Of a stretch of DNA of 47,662 bases, positions 19,699-27,988 are shown in pieces. The notes under the pieces were generated by a model that was given only the letters and a program-made list of their open reading frames with translations, ran no database searches and was not told where the DNA came from. The position numbers and the translations under genes are program-made. The stretch is from Imhoffiella purpurea. GTDB lineage: Bacteria > Pseudomonadota > Gammaproteobacteria > Chromatiales > Chromatiaceae. How positions within the stretch are numbered: position 1 is the stretch's first letter; each line of letters starts with the position of its first letter. The stretch covers positions 1 to 47,662 of the forward strand of contig NZ_AONC01000020.1 in assembly GCF_000585215.1 (NCBI RefSeq), written 5' to 3'.

Positions 19699-20790
19699 TC
19701 ACCACAGGGACGAGAGCCGTACCCCGGGAGTCCCACCATGGCGCGTCCTGATCGCCTGCGCCAACTGATGCACCGCCATCGCATAGTAGGCGCTGTGGTT
19801 GTAGCGGGTGATGACGTAGAAATTGTGCAGCCCGAGCCAGTATTCATAACCGCCCTGCGCATCCAGGCGGAGCAGGCTCACCTGACGCGCTCCGGACAGG
19901 GATCCGGCGGGCTCGATCCCGCGCGCGGCGAGCTGGCCGAGTCCGTATTGAGTATCGTAGCCGGTCTTCATCACGCCGGCGGACGAGCCGGAACTGATTC
20001 GGGCACGTACCGCCACAGCCTCTCCGGACCGCCAGCCGTGCCGCTTGAAATAGTTGGCCACGCTGCCGATGGCATCCTCCGGATGCCAGAGGTTGCGGTG
20101 GCCATCGCCGGTGAAGTCGACCGCATAGTCGCGGAAGCTCGATGGCATGAACTGACAGAGCCCCATGGCCCCTGCGAAAGAGCCCTCGGGACGGGTTGGA
20201 TCCATCCCTTCGTCCCGGGTCATGACCAGGAAGTGCTCCAGCTCGCCAGAGAAATAGTCCGCGCGTCTGGGATAGGCGAAGGACAGGGTCGCCAGGGCGT
20301 CCAGGATCCGGGTCTTGCCGACGAATCCGCCATAGCGGGTTTCGACCCCGATGATGGCGACGATGTATTCGGCCGGAACGCCGTAATGGGCCTGGGCCCT
20401 GGCGAGCGCGGATTCGTGACGCCGCCAGAAGCTCACCCCATTGGCGATGGAGCTATCGGTGAGGAACTTGGCCCGATACCGCGTCCAGGCGCCATTGGGC
20501 CCAGTGCTTCTGCGGCTTGGTGCCTGGCGGTCCATCAGATCGATGATCGGCTGCCTGCGCTGAGCGCGCGAGAGGATGGAGGCGGTCTGCCGCGGGCTGA
20601 AACCGTGCTGGCGCGCCATCCGCTGGATGAAGTCATCGACCCCCGGGGCGCCGGCGAAGTCGCCATGAACCGACGCCGATTGATAGGACGCGGGACGATA
20701 GACGGGCGCCCCGTCTCGGGCCGGTTGCGAGCCGCAGCCAGCGAGCGCGAGCGACCAGAGAACCAGCAATGAGAGCGAGAGCGGACGCAT
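19699..20790 (-). CDS. mltB: Membrane-bound lytic murein transglycosylase B
   Basis: This 363-residue lipoprotein has lipobox LALAGC (C19), so it should be anchored to the outer membrane. It cleaves the MurNAc-GlcNAc bond of peptidoglycan with formation of an anhydro end. The catalytic glutamate is E150 in IIGVETRYGG. Further MltB marks are FLVMTRDEGMDP, GAMGLCQFMPSSF and GDGHRNLWHPEDAIGSVANY, with a C-terminal YYAMAVHQLA helix. AAGG precedes the ATG. An extension to 20874 would place residues before the lipobox and is rejected. Confidence 0.94.
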   Translation of the reverse strand: MRPLSLSLLVLWSLALAGCGSQPARDGAPVYRPASYQSASVHGDFAGAPGVDDFIQRMARQHGFSPRQTASILSRAQRRQPIIDLMDRQAPSRRSTGPNGAWTRYRAKFLTDSSIANGVSFWRRHESALARAQAHYGVPAEYIVAIIGVETRYGGFVGKTRILDALATLSFAYPRRADYFSGELEHFLVMTRDEGMDPTRPEGSFAGAMGLCQFMPSSFRDYAVDFTGDGHRNLWHPEDAIGSVANYFKRHGWRSGEAVAVRARISSGSSAGVMKTGYDTQYGLGQLAARGIEPAGSLSGARQVSLLRLDAQGGYEYWLGLHNFYVITRYNHSAYYAMAVHQLAQAIRTRHGGTPGVRLSSLW

Positions 20791-20895
20791 CCTGATACCT
20801 TGAAAAATTGAGGGCTTGACTCGCCATGGTAAGGAAGAATTCGAGCAAAGCAAGCCAAACCGCTCTTTTCCCATAGGTTTATGCCCCGGGAGAGG

Positions 20896-21282
20896 TCAGT
20901 CTCCCAGAACTAGGATGCCGTCCATCTCGACGGCGGCCCCCTTCGGCAGCGCGGCGACCCCAATGGCCGCGCGCGCCGGATAAGGCACCTCGAAATAGTC
21001 CGCCATCACCTGGTTGACCAGCGCGAAATGTGCCAGATCGGTCAGGAAGACGTTGAGCTTGACGATATCGGCCAAGGATCCGCCGGCCGCCTCGGCCACT
21101 CCCCGCAGATTGTCGAAGACCCTCCGGATCTGGGCCTCCATATCCCCATCGATCAATTCCATGGTTTCCGGCACCAATGGAATCTGACCGGAGAGATAGA
21201 GGGTGTCGCCAACCCGCACCGCCTGGGAGTAGGTCCCGATCGCCTGGGGGGCGCGATCGGTGCGAATGATCTGCTTGCTCAT
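20896..21282 (-). CDS. ridA: RidA-family enamine/imine deaminase
   Basis: The 128-residue product matches the YjgF/YER057c/UK114 family: [33 protein letters not shown], and [20 protein letters not shown] with the active-site arginine. It hydrolyses reactive 2-aminoacrylate and related imines made by PLP enzymes. GAAGAGG lies before the ATG at 21282. An unknown gene lies 94 bases upstream on the same strand. Confidence 0.94.
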   Translation of the reverse strand: MSKQIIRTDRAPQAIGTYSQAVRVGDTLYLSGQIPLVPETMELIDGDMEAQIRRVFDNLRGVAEAAGGSLADIVKLNVFLTDLAHFALVNQVMADYFEVPYPARAAIGVAALPKGAAVEMDGILVLGD

Positions 21283-21375
21283 CGAGCGTTCCTCTTCGAT
21301 TGAAAGGTTGACTGGCCGAGCCCGTCCCTGCCGGATCCCACCCTCGACCGGCCCGCGAGGTGCGACCGCCAAGAA

Positions 21376-21822
21376 TCAGCCGAACAGACGCCGCCACCAG
21401 CGGCGACGCGCGTTCGGCACCACCTGGACCGCCTGCAGATCGGAGGGAGGTAACAGGCTCATGACCCAACCCGGCAGAAGCGGACCGGCGCTGCAGCCGC
21501 AGGACACGCCGAGATTGTGAGGATCGTAGATCTTGACGAAGGACGGACGACGCGGATCGTCCGCATAGACGATGCCGCAATAGTCGTAAGGATGCTCTGC
21601 CCGCAGCAAGGCATCCATCTCGTCAAGGAAGGTCAGCACCTGATCCGGATCCGCCGGCCGAGATGGCGGGGCCTCTCCGACCGCGTAGAGATACCAGCCC
21701 AGATCGGCGCATTCCCGAACCGCCGACCAGAGGGCGTCGAGCTGAGGCCAGCGCAGCGCGGCGGTGAAGGATCCGTAAAATGCCTCGAGAAAGGGATCGG
21801 TGGATTTGGCGCTGTGGTTCAT
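21376..21822 (-). CDS. Conserved protein of unknown function
   Basis: The 148-residue protein has no signal peptide or membrane segment and I do not recognise its family. A central stretch looks strongly constrained (EHPYDYCGIVYADD, SFVKIYDPHNLGVSCGCS) with three closely spaced cysteines, and the C-terminus is basic (ARRRWWRRLFG). It lies just upstream of ridA on the same strand and may be co-transcribed with it. It is divergent from purC. Confidence 0.6.
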   Translation of the reverse strand: MNHSAKSTDPFLEAFYGSFTAALRWPQLDALWSAVRECADLGWYLYAVGEAPPSRPADPDQVLTFLDEMDALLRAEHPYDYCGIVYADDPRRPSFVKIYDPHNLGVSCGCSAGPLLPGWVMSLLPPSDLQAVQVVPNARRRWWRRLFG

Positions 21823-21880
21823 TGAGGTAATCTGGACTCATCCGTCGACCGTTGCCCGGTCAGTGGTGTTCGACTCCAAA

Positions 21881-21910
21881 CCGACAGAAATCGGTCCGAG
21901 CCGATATAAT
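21881..21910 (+). promoter_or_regulatory. Promoter of purC
   Basis: CCGACA (21881-21886) and a perfect TATAAT (21905-21910) are 18 bases apart. The predicted start point is near 21917, giving a 23-base leader to the purC ATG. Confidence 0.65.
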
Positions 21911-21939
21911 CTCAACCTCGTCGACCTTGGATCAACCTC

Positions 21940-22827
21940 ATGCCTGCCCTGTATCAGTCCAACCTATCCAGCCTGCCGCTCATCGGGCGCGGGAAAGTCA
22001 GAGACCTCTACGCCGTCGGCAAGGACCATCTGCTGGTGGTCGCCAGCGACCGTCTCTCGGCCTTCGACGTCGTCCTGCCCCAGCCGATTCCCGGCAAGGG
22101 CGAGGTGCTCACGCGTCTATCACACTTCTGGTTCGAGCGCACCGCGAGCCTGGTGCCCAACCATGTCGCCGATGTTCCGGTGGCGGCGATCGTGACCGAT
22201 CCGGAGGAGCTGACCGCACTCGGCGACCGCGCCATGGTGGTCCGGCGCCTCGCGCCGCTCCCGGTCGAGGCGATCGTGCGCGGCTATCTCATCGGCTCGG
22301 GCTGGAAGGACTATCGGAACAGCGGCTCGGTCTGCGGCATCGGCCTGCCGCGCGGGCTGCGCCAGGCGGATCAGCTTCCGGAGCCCATCTACACGCCATC
22401 CACCAAGGCCGATCTGGGCGCCCACGACGAGAACGTCGATTTCGATCACACCGTCCGTCTCCTCGGCCCCGAACTGGCCGAGCGGGTTCGCGAACTCAGC
22501 CTGGCGATCTACAGCGACTGCGCGAGCTATGCCCGCGAGCGCGGCATCATCATCGCCGACACCAAGTTCGAGTTCGGTCTCGACGCCGAGGGCCGGCTGC
22601 ATCTGATCGACGAGGTGCTGACCCCGGACTCCTCCCGTTTCTGGCCGGCCGACGACTACCGCCCGGACACCAGCCCGCCGAGCTTCGACAAGCAATTCGT
22701 GCGGGATTATCTGGAAACGCTCGACTGGGACAAGACCCCGCCGGGTCCCGAACTGCCCCAGGCGATCATCGACCGTACCGCCGCCAAGTACAGAGAGGCG
22801 GAACAGCGGTTGACACAACCCCGATGA
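21940..22827 (+). CDS. purC: Phosphoribosylaminoimidazole-succinocarboxamide synthase
   Basis: This 295-residue cytoplasmic enzyme joins aspartate to CAIR with ATP to make SAICAR in purine synthesis. Family marks are [66 protein letters not shown] and [17 protein letters not shown]. The length is that of the longer (about 295-residue) purC branch, unlike the 237-residue E. coli form. It stands alone behind its own promoter. Confidence 0.96.
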   Translation: MPALYQSNLSSLPLIGRGKVRDLYAVGKDHLLVVASDRLSAFDVVLPQPIPGKGEVLTRLSHFWFERTASLVPNHVADVPVAAIVTDPEELTALGDRAMVVRRLAPLPVEAIVRGYLIGSGWKDYRNSGSVCGIGLPRGLRQADQLPEPIYTPSTKADLGAHDENVDFDHTVRLLGPELAERVRELSLAIYSDCASYARERGIIIADTKFEFGLDAEGRLHLIDEVLTPDSSRFWPADDYRPDTSPPSFDKQFVRDYLETLDWDKTPPGPELPQAIIDRTAAKYREAEQRLTQPR

Positions 22828-22897
22828 AGCAGTAGAGCTTGATGCCGGTGTCCATGAGGGATCGAGCCCAAGACCATTCGATCGGAGCATTCGAGGC

Positions 22898-23206
22898 ATG
22901 AGACTGGACGACATCACCACTGGGATGCTTCTGGCCAAGGACGTCTGCGACCCCAATGGAAATCCGCTGATCCGGGCTGGCACCATCGTCACCGGGCGCC
23001 ACATCCGGGCGCTCAAGTCCTGGGGCATCGGCGAGATCGCGATCCAGAGCGACGCCCCGCCGCCGGCCATGGCGCCCCGGGATCCGGCCGAGCTCGCCGA
23101 GCTGAAGGCGATGCTGGACGTTCAGTTCAGCCTCAGCAACCCCGAACACCCGGCGATGCGCGCACTCTACGACATCTGCCTGGAACGGGCGCTCAGCCAA
23201 CGCTGA
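22898..23206 (+). CDS. Small protein like the N-terminal domain of HD-type signalling proteins
   Basis: This 102-residue protein begins MRLDDITTGMLLAKDVCDPN and continues with AGTIVTGRHIRALKSWGIGE. This pattern (short beta unit, Gly-Met-x-Leu-Ala, Asp-Val, then Leu-Thr-x-x-His-Ile near a Trp-Gly-Ile) is common at the N-terminus of HD-GYP and HDOD proteins. Here it is a free-standing protein encoded 13 bases before an HDOD gene. It may act as a partner subunit. The second half is helical and unassigned. GGAG lies 11 bases before the ATG. Confidence 0.65.
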   Translation: MRLDDITTGMLLAKDVCDPNGNPLIRAGTIVTGRHIRALKSWGIGEIAIQSDAPPPAMAPRDPAELAELKAMLDVQFSLSNPEHPAMRALYDICLERALSQR

Positions 23207-23219
23207 CCGACACATCGCC

Positions 23220-24077
23220 GTGAGCGCATCAGAGATCCCCAAACAGCAGATCCTGGAACGCCTCGGCGAGCTGCCCTCGCTGCCATCCGTCTATCACCGC
23301 GCCCGCGAAGCGATGGACGACCCGAACGGATCGGTCGAAACCCTGGCACAGATCATCGGTAGCGACCCGGCGATGGCCTCGCGCCTGCTGAGGGTCGCCA
23401 ACAGCGCACTCTACGGACTGCCCGCCAAGGTCGACAGCGTCTGGCGCGCCCTGACCATCATCGGCATGGGCGAGACGCGCAGCCTCATCCTCTCGACCGC
23501 CGTCGTCACCGCCTTCCGCGACATGCCCCTGGGCGCGGTCTCGATGCGCTCGTTCTGGGAGCACAGCATCGCCTGCGGAATCGCGGCGCGTACCCTGGCG
23601 CGCCGCATGAGCCTTGACAATCCCGAGCGCCTCTATCTCGTCGGCCTGCTGCACGACATCGGCCGGCTCTGCCTCTTCATCCTCGAGCCCGCCGCCATGA
23701 GCACGGTATTGCAGGCACACAGAGAGCGCCAAGGACAGCTCCACGAGATCGAACGGCAGATCTTCTCCACCGACCACGCCGAAATCGGGGCGGCGCTCCT
23801 GGCGCGATGGTCGATTCCACCCGCCTACTGCACGGCGGCTCAGGCACACCACGACGTCATGAGCCCCGAATCCACGACGGTCGAAACGGCCCTGACCCAC
23901 GTGGCCGACATCATCGTCAACAGCCTGCGCATCGGCACCAGCGGCTCGCGCTGGGTTCCGGTACTGGACGACACGGCCTGGCGCATGACCCGACTCGCGC
24001 CGTCCGATCTCCCGGACATCGTCGAGACCACGATCGGCACCACGCGCGACGTCACCTCCGCCTTTCTGGAGCAATGA
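23220..24077 (+). CDS. HDOD-domain signalling protein
   Basis: This 285-residue protein is one HDOD domain: ERLGELPSLPSVYHRAREAM, LAQIIGSDPAMASRLLRVAN, the HD pair H145-D146 in VGLLHDIGRL, and HAEIGAALLARWSIP. HDOD domains are related to HD hydrolases and often have lost activity; they act in signalling, commonly beside c-di-GMP proteins. The start codon is GTG at 23220. The GGDEF/EAL gene begins right after its stop, so the two are co-translated. Confidence 0.85.
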   Translation: MSASEIPKQQILERLGELPSLPSVYHRAREAMDDPNGSVETLAQIIGSDPAMASRLLRVANSALYGLPAKVDSVWRALTIIGMGETRSLILSTAVVTAFRDMPLGAVSMRSFWEHSIACGIAARTLARRMSLDNPERLYLVGLLHDIGRLCLFILEPAAMSTVLQAHRERQGQLHEIERQIFSTDHAEIGAALLARWSIPPAYCTAAQAHHDVMSPESTTVETALTHVADIIVNSLRIGTSGSRWVPVLDDTAWRMTRLAPSDLPDIVETTIGTTRDVTSAFLEQ

Positions 24078-26015
24078 ATGAATCTGGCCCTGCATCCCAG
24101 GCTGCTTTCACCCGCCGACTCGCCAGGCGAGCATTCGCAGAGCACACCAATCAACGTCTATCCCTTCGCCTTCGATATCCTGCGCGAAGCCATCGGTCGC
24201 TTTCCAGCCTGCCGGACGCTCGGCGAGCTCTTCAGCGCGCTCAGCCATTGCGCCAGACTGCTGCTGCCTTCGGCCCAGACCGCCATCCTCCTGCGTCAGC
24301 CGGACGCCTGCTTCGAGCTGGTGTTCAGTGCGCCCATCAGCGCGCGGGGCCACCTGCGCAACCTCAGCGAACGCCTGATCGACTCCGGAGGCTTCGCCCA
24401 GGCGGTCAGGCAGGGCGGTCATTGCATCGAGGCGCTCGAGGACGAGGCCTGCCTGCTGCACACCATCGCCACCCCAAGGCATATCTACGGGATGGCGATC
24501 TGGGTCGCCAAGGACATCCCCGCCCTGCTGCGTCAGCCGCTCGGTGCGCTGGTGGACATCGCGGCACTGAGCCTGGACCGGCTCCAGGGCGGAGCCGAGT
24601 CGTTCCTGCTCTCGGGCGGCCCCGAAACGCACAATGGAGGCGCGTGCACGCTGCTCGACGACATCGCCATCCCGGCCGATCAGCTCACAGGTCTGGCACA
24701 CCGCACCCACTTCATCCAGTTCCTGCAGAAGGTGCTCCTCGACGGCACGCCGAACACCGCGGTCGGAATCATCCTGCTCGACGTCGACGGCTTCCACCGG
24801 GTGAATCGCGAATTCGGCTGCGAGACCGGGGACAGGCTGCTGCGGGATGTCGCACTGCGGCTGGACACGGCGCTCCGCTCGCAGTTCGTCTACGACACCA
24901 TCGGCGCGGCCGAATGCGATCTCTGCTTCGCCCGCACCGGAGCCGACGAGTTCGGGCTCGCCGTCGCCCGCATGCGCCACCCCCAGCGCCTCGCCGAGAT
25001 CGCCACGCATCTGCACAGCCATGTGTCCGAGGGCTTCGTGCAGCAGGACACCAAGCTCTATCTGTCGATCAGCATCGGACTCGCCACCTCGCACGCCATC
25101 AGCGGCGCCGTCTCGGCCCAATCGCTGCTGCGCAGCGCGGACTCGGCGCTCAAGCGCGCCAAGCTCGGCGGGCGCAACCAGCACGTCGTCTACGAGTCCA
25201 TCTGGGACGAGGCCGGCTCGCCGCATCTGCGAACCGAATCGCTGCTTCAGGAGGCACTGCGCAAGGACCAGTTCGCGCTCTATCTGCAGCCGCTCTTCAG
25301 GCTCGACGACATGGCCCTCGTCGGCGCCGAGGTGCTGCTGCGGCTGCGGATCAGCGACGGCATCCCGCTGCCGCCCTCGAGCTTCATCCCGGTCGCGGAG
25401 AGCACGGGACAGATCGTCGAGATCGGCGAATGGGTCCTGCGCCGGGCCTGCCATCAGATCCGCGACTGGAACCTGCGCGGATTTCCGCCCATCGCCCTCT
25501 CCATCAACGTCTCCGCGATCGAGCTCTCCCGCACCGACCTGAGCACGCGTATCCGCCACATCGCCGAACAGGAAGGCGTCCCGCCCGAACGTCTGCACAT
25601 CGAGATCACCGAGACCGCCATCGCCCGCAACGAGGAACAGGCGCTGATCAACCTCGAGGCCCTGCGCGCGGCCGGATTCGAGATCTGGATCGACGACTTC
25701 GGCACCGGCTACTCCTCGCTCAAGTCCATCAAGCACTTCCCCATCTCGGGACTCAAGCTGGACCGCGAATTCGTGCACGACCTGGCCCAGAACCCGGCGA
25801 CCCAGGTCATCGCCAGCAGCATCCTGTCGATGGCCAGGAACCTGGGATATCCGGTCGTCGCCGAGGGGATCGAGAACGCCGACCAGTTCGAGTTCCTGCG
25901 CCAACAGGGCTGCGACCGCGGACAGGGCTTCCATCTCGGCCGCCCGGTCTGCATCCAGGTCTTCGAGAACCGCTTCTTCCCCGCCCGTCCCCAGGACGAG
26001 GGGAGCGAGAATTGA
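24078..26015 (+). CDS. GGDEF/EAL c-di-GMP turnover protein (GADEF, EVL variants)
   Basis: The 645-residue protein has no signal peptide or membrane segment. Residues about 30-185 resemble a GAF-like sensor (RLLLPSAQTAILLRQ). The GGDEF domain (about 215-375) carries G288-A-D-E-F292 in place of GGDEF, so cyclase activity is doubtful. The EAL domain (about 390-635) has E418-V-L-L-R, NVSAIELS, IEITETAIA, DDFGTGYSSL (D539, D540), KLDREFV, VVAEGIEN and GCDRGQGF. That is the full set of metal and catalytic motifs, so phosphodiesterase activity is likely. It starts one base after the HDOD stop with GGAG upstream and closes a three-gene signalling operon that starts at 22898. Confidence 0.88.
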   Translation: MNLALHPRLLSPADSPGEHSQSTPINVYPFAFDILREAIGRFPACRTLGELFSALSHCARLLLPSAQTAILLRQPDACFELVFSAPISARGHLRNLSERLIDSGGFAQAVRQGGHCIEALEDEACLLHTIATPRHIYGMAIWVAKDIPALLRQPLGALVDIAALSLDRLQGGAESFLLSGGPETHNGGACTLLDDIAIPADQLTGLAHRTHFIQFLQKVLLDGTPNTAVGIILLDVDGFHRVNREFGCETGDRLLRDVALRLDTALRSQFVYDTIGAAECDLCFARTGADEFGLAVARMRHPQRLAEIATHLHSHVSEGFVQQDTKLYLSISIGLATSHAISGAVSAQSLLRSADSALKRAKLGGRNQHVVYESIWDEAGSPHLRTESLLQEALRKDQFALYLQPLFRLDDMALVGAEVLLRLRISDGIPLPPSSFIPVAESTGQIVEIGEWVLRRACHQIRDWNLRGFPPIALSINVSAIELSRTDLSTRIRHIAEQEGVPPERLHIEITETAIARNEEQALINLEALRAAGFEIWIDDFGTGYSSLKSIKHFPISGLKLDREFVHDLAQNPATQVIASSILSMARNLGYPVVAEGIENADQFEFLRQQGCDRGQGFHLGRPVCIQVFENRFFPARPQDEGSEN

Positions 26016-26060
26016 CGAGAGGCCGACGTCCCCGAGCCAGGGACCGACAGTGCGTTGAAC

Positions 26061-26420
26061 TCAAGACCTCCGCCGTACCTCCAGGCGCGGAACCCGACGT
26101 CGCTTGTCGTGCAGATGCCAGAGGCTCAGCCAAGGATGACGCCAAAGCATGCGAGGTCCGGCGTAGCGCATCACCGCCTTGACCCGTTCGCGCCGCGCGG
26201 CACTGTAGCAGTGGACCTCGCAATGGCTGCAGGCCGGCTTGAGCTCCTGAAAGGGACAGGAACCCAGACGCCGATGCGCATAGTCGAGCAGCGCGGCACA
26301 CTCTTCGCACAGCGGCTCATCTCCGCCATGTTGGTCGCGGCAATAGATCCGCATCATGGCGGCCATGGTCCGACGCTCGCGGCGGATGCGCGGCCCGACC
26401 GCCCCCTTACCTCCACTCAT
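26061..26420 (-). CDS. YgbA-like nitrous oxide/NO-stimulated promoter family protein
   Basis: The 119-residue protein matches the family of E. coli YgbA in overall pattern. Cysteine clusters CRDQH, CEEC, GSCPFQ, CSHCEVHC are followed by YSAARRERVKAVMRYAGPRM and HPWLSLWHLHD. YgbA is induced by nitric oxide and helps cells recover from it; the cysteines suggest metal or Fe-S binding. AAGGGGAG before the ATG fixes the start. It lies 130 bases downstream of a Dnr-like regulator on the same strand, which fits control by nitrogen oxides. Confidence 0.82.
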   Translation of the reverse strand: MSGGKGAVGPRIRRERRTMAAMMRIYCRDQHGGDEPLCEECAALLDYAHRRLGSCPFQELKPACSHCEVHCYSAARRERVKAVMRYAGPRMLWRHPWLSLWHLHDKRRRVPRLEVRRRS

Positions 26421-26448
26421 AGAATGCTCCCCTTGGTATGCAACGAAC

Positions 26449-26474
26449 GGGACGGGGATTTGCCAATCCGTCCC
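26449..26474 (-). other. Inverted repeat upstream of the ygbA-like gene
   Basis: GGGACGGGGATT and AATCCGTCCC flank TGCC and pair apart from a two-base bulge. It sits 29 bases before the ATG of the ygbA-like gene. It could be an operator or an RNA hairpin in the leader. There is no U run, so it is not a standard terminator of dnr. Confidence 0.35.
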
Positions 26475-26535
26475 GAATGCCAGGATACCCCGATCTCATC
26501 AGGCGCAGAATCTCCGCCGCGCCGACAGGAACGCC

Positions 26536-26549
26536 TTGACCGGGACCAA
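26536..26549. promoter_or_regulatory. Possible CRP/FNR-type site
   Basis: TTGAC-CGGG-ACCAA matches 8 of 10 fixed positions of the FNR/Dnr consensus TTGAT-N4-ATCAA. It lies just after the stop of the Dnr-like gene and about 116 bases before the ygbA-like ATG, a reasonable place for Dnr control of that gene. Identified by eye only. Confidence 0.35.
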
Positions 26550-26550
26550 G

Positions 26551-27276
26551 TCAGGGCCGCAGCGAGCCCAGAGAACCGATCGATACCGGACCGGGCTCGA
26601 GGGTGTCCTCGAGTTCGCCGACCCGCAGCAACGCCTCCTCGTCCAGCACCGTCACCTGACTGCCCTGCATGCGGATGACGCCCCGCGCGGTGAGCGACTT
26701 GACGACCCGCGAGAAGGTCTCGGGCTGGACCGAGAGCCGCGAGGCCAGGATCCCCTTGCGGACGTCGAGCTCGAGCGTCCGCTCGCCGGGCGTCATCTTG
26801 GCCGCGAGATAGCGCGCAACCCGGCTGGTCGCCGTGTGCAGCGTCAGGTCGTCGATCTCGCCGATCAGACCGCGCAGACGCTGACTGAGCGCACCCAGGA
26901 CCACGAAGCAGGTATCGACCGACTCGCGCAGCATGGCCGCGAAATCGACGACGTCGATGGCCAGGAGCTCGGACGACATCAGCGCCGAGGCGCAGACCGG
27001 ATAACGCGGCGCGCTGAGGAACATGAGCGCCTCGGCGAAGGTCTGACCCGGGCTCACGATCTCGATGACCTTCTCGGCACCCTCGGGCGAGAGCCGAAAG
27101 AGTTGCATCTGCCCGGAAAGGAGCAGATAAAAGCGGTTGGCGGCATCGCCCTGACTGAACAGCAGCTGATCCGCGTCGAGCGTCACCCGCGTCGCATGAC
27201 GGCCGACCCGCTCCAGCTGATCGGTGTCGAGTCTCGACAGCAGCGGGGCCCGCCGCAATTCCTCGATCATGGCCAT
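26551..27276 (-). CDS. CRP/FNR-family regulator, Dnr-like
   Basis: The 241-residue regulator has a cyclic-nucleotide-type sensor fold (FSQGDAANRFYLLLSGQMQL, SPEGAEKVIEIVSPGQTFAEA). A dimer helix follows (LIGEIDDLTLHTATSRVARYL), then a helix-turn-helix (LASRLSVQPETFSRVVKSL) at about residues 175-205. The TFAEA, SRVARYL and SVQPETFSR segments are close to Pseudomonas DNR, which senses NO through heme. The four-cysteine Fe-S set of FNR is absent (only two Cys, far apart). GAGGTG places the start at 27276. It probably drives NO-related genes such as the adjacent ygbA-like gene. Confidence 0.85.
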   Translation of the reverse strand: MAMIEELRRAPLLSRLDTDQLERVGRHATRVTLDADQLLFSQGDAANRFYLLLSGQMQLFRLSPEGAEKVIEIVSPGQTFAEALMFLSAPRYPVCASALMSSELLAIDVVDFAAMLRESVDTCFVVLGALSQRLRGLIGEIDDLTLHTATSRVARYLAAKMTPGERTLELDVRKGILASRLSVQPETFSRVVKSLTARGVIRMQGSQVTVLDEEALLRVGELEDTLEPGPVSIGSLGSLRP

Positions 27277-27395
27277 GATCGCACCTCGTCCGATGCGCAC
27301 CGGCACCATGCCGGACGCCGATCGGACCTCATGCTAACGCAAGGCCGCCGTCATGGCGCAACCGATCGCCCGCGGACCGGAGGAGCCCCGAACCC

Positions 27396-27920
27396 ATGCC
27401 CCCGCACGATGCGACACCCTCCCCCATCTGGCCCAGCGCCGAATACGACAGACAGGTCGAACGACTCAGAGGCGCCATCGGCCAGCCCGTCCATTTGGTC
27501 GAGATCGAGGTCAGCGCCACCCATCTGCACATCCGCCAGCTGGGGCAGTCCTTCGTCCTGCTCGGGCTGATCGATTTTCCGCGGCCCGATCCGTCGCGCG
27601 GACTCGCACCCCATCTGATCATCCTCGACGACGGACGCGGCGTGAACCTGGGCCGCATCGCCCGCATCAGCCTGGAGCGTGCCTTCAACCCCGCGCCGTC
27701 CCAGATCCTCTATCGAGACTCCGAGGCACTCGAGGGGCTCCTGTACCGCGAGCGGCGTCTCTCGCACGACTTCATCGCCGAGCGCGCGCACCGCATCATG
27801 GGGGAGATGCTGGGGTACGGTCGGATCGAAGCCATCAGCGGCCCCGGGCATCGGGCTCGAATCGCGATGCCGGAACATGCGACCTCACAGGACGAACCGA
27901 CGACAGGAGCCGCGGATTGA
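27396..27920 (+). CDS. Conserved protein of unknown function
   Basis: The 174-residue soluble protein has an N-terminal beta-rich part (VHLVEIEVSATHLHIRQLGQ), a LILDDGRGVNLGRIARISLE stretch and a helical tail (RRLSHDFIAERAHRIMGEML). No family is recognised and there are no metal-type cysteine or histidine clusters. It is divergent from the Dnr-like gene, and AGGAG lies upstream of the ATG. It converges on fbp across that gene's terminator. Confidence 0.55.
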   Translation: MPPHDATPSPIWPSAEYDRQVERLRGAIGQPVHLVEIEVSATHLHIRQLGQSFVLLGLIDFPRPDPSRGLAPHLIILDDGRGVNLGRIARISLERAFNPAPSQILYRDSEALEGLLYRERRLSHDFIAERAHRIMGEMLGYGRIEAISGPGHRARIAMPEHATSQDEPTTGAAD

Positions 27921-27949
27921 GGAATCCGCCTCCTGGAAAGCCGAAGACG

Positions 27950-27973
27950 AAAAAGCCGGCCCGAAGGCCGGCT
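27950..27973 (-). terminator. Rho-independent terminator of fbp
   Basis: On the minus strand an 8-base stem (AGCCGGCC with GGCCGGCT) closes a UUCG tetraloop and runs straight into UUUU. It starts about 15 bases after the fbp stop. This is a textbook intrinsic terminator and the clearest in the window. Confidence 0.9.
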
Positions 27974-27988
27974 CGAAGCGGGACGGGA

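Noticed and set aside
24108-25934. 608-codon open frame opposite the GGDEF/EAL gene
   Set aside because: Same cause; the plus strand carries unmistakable GGDEF and EAL motifs.
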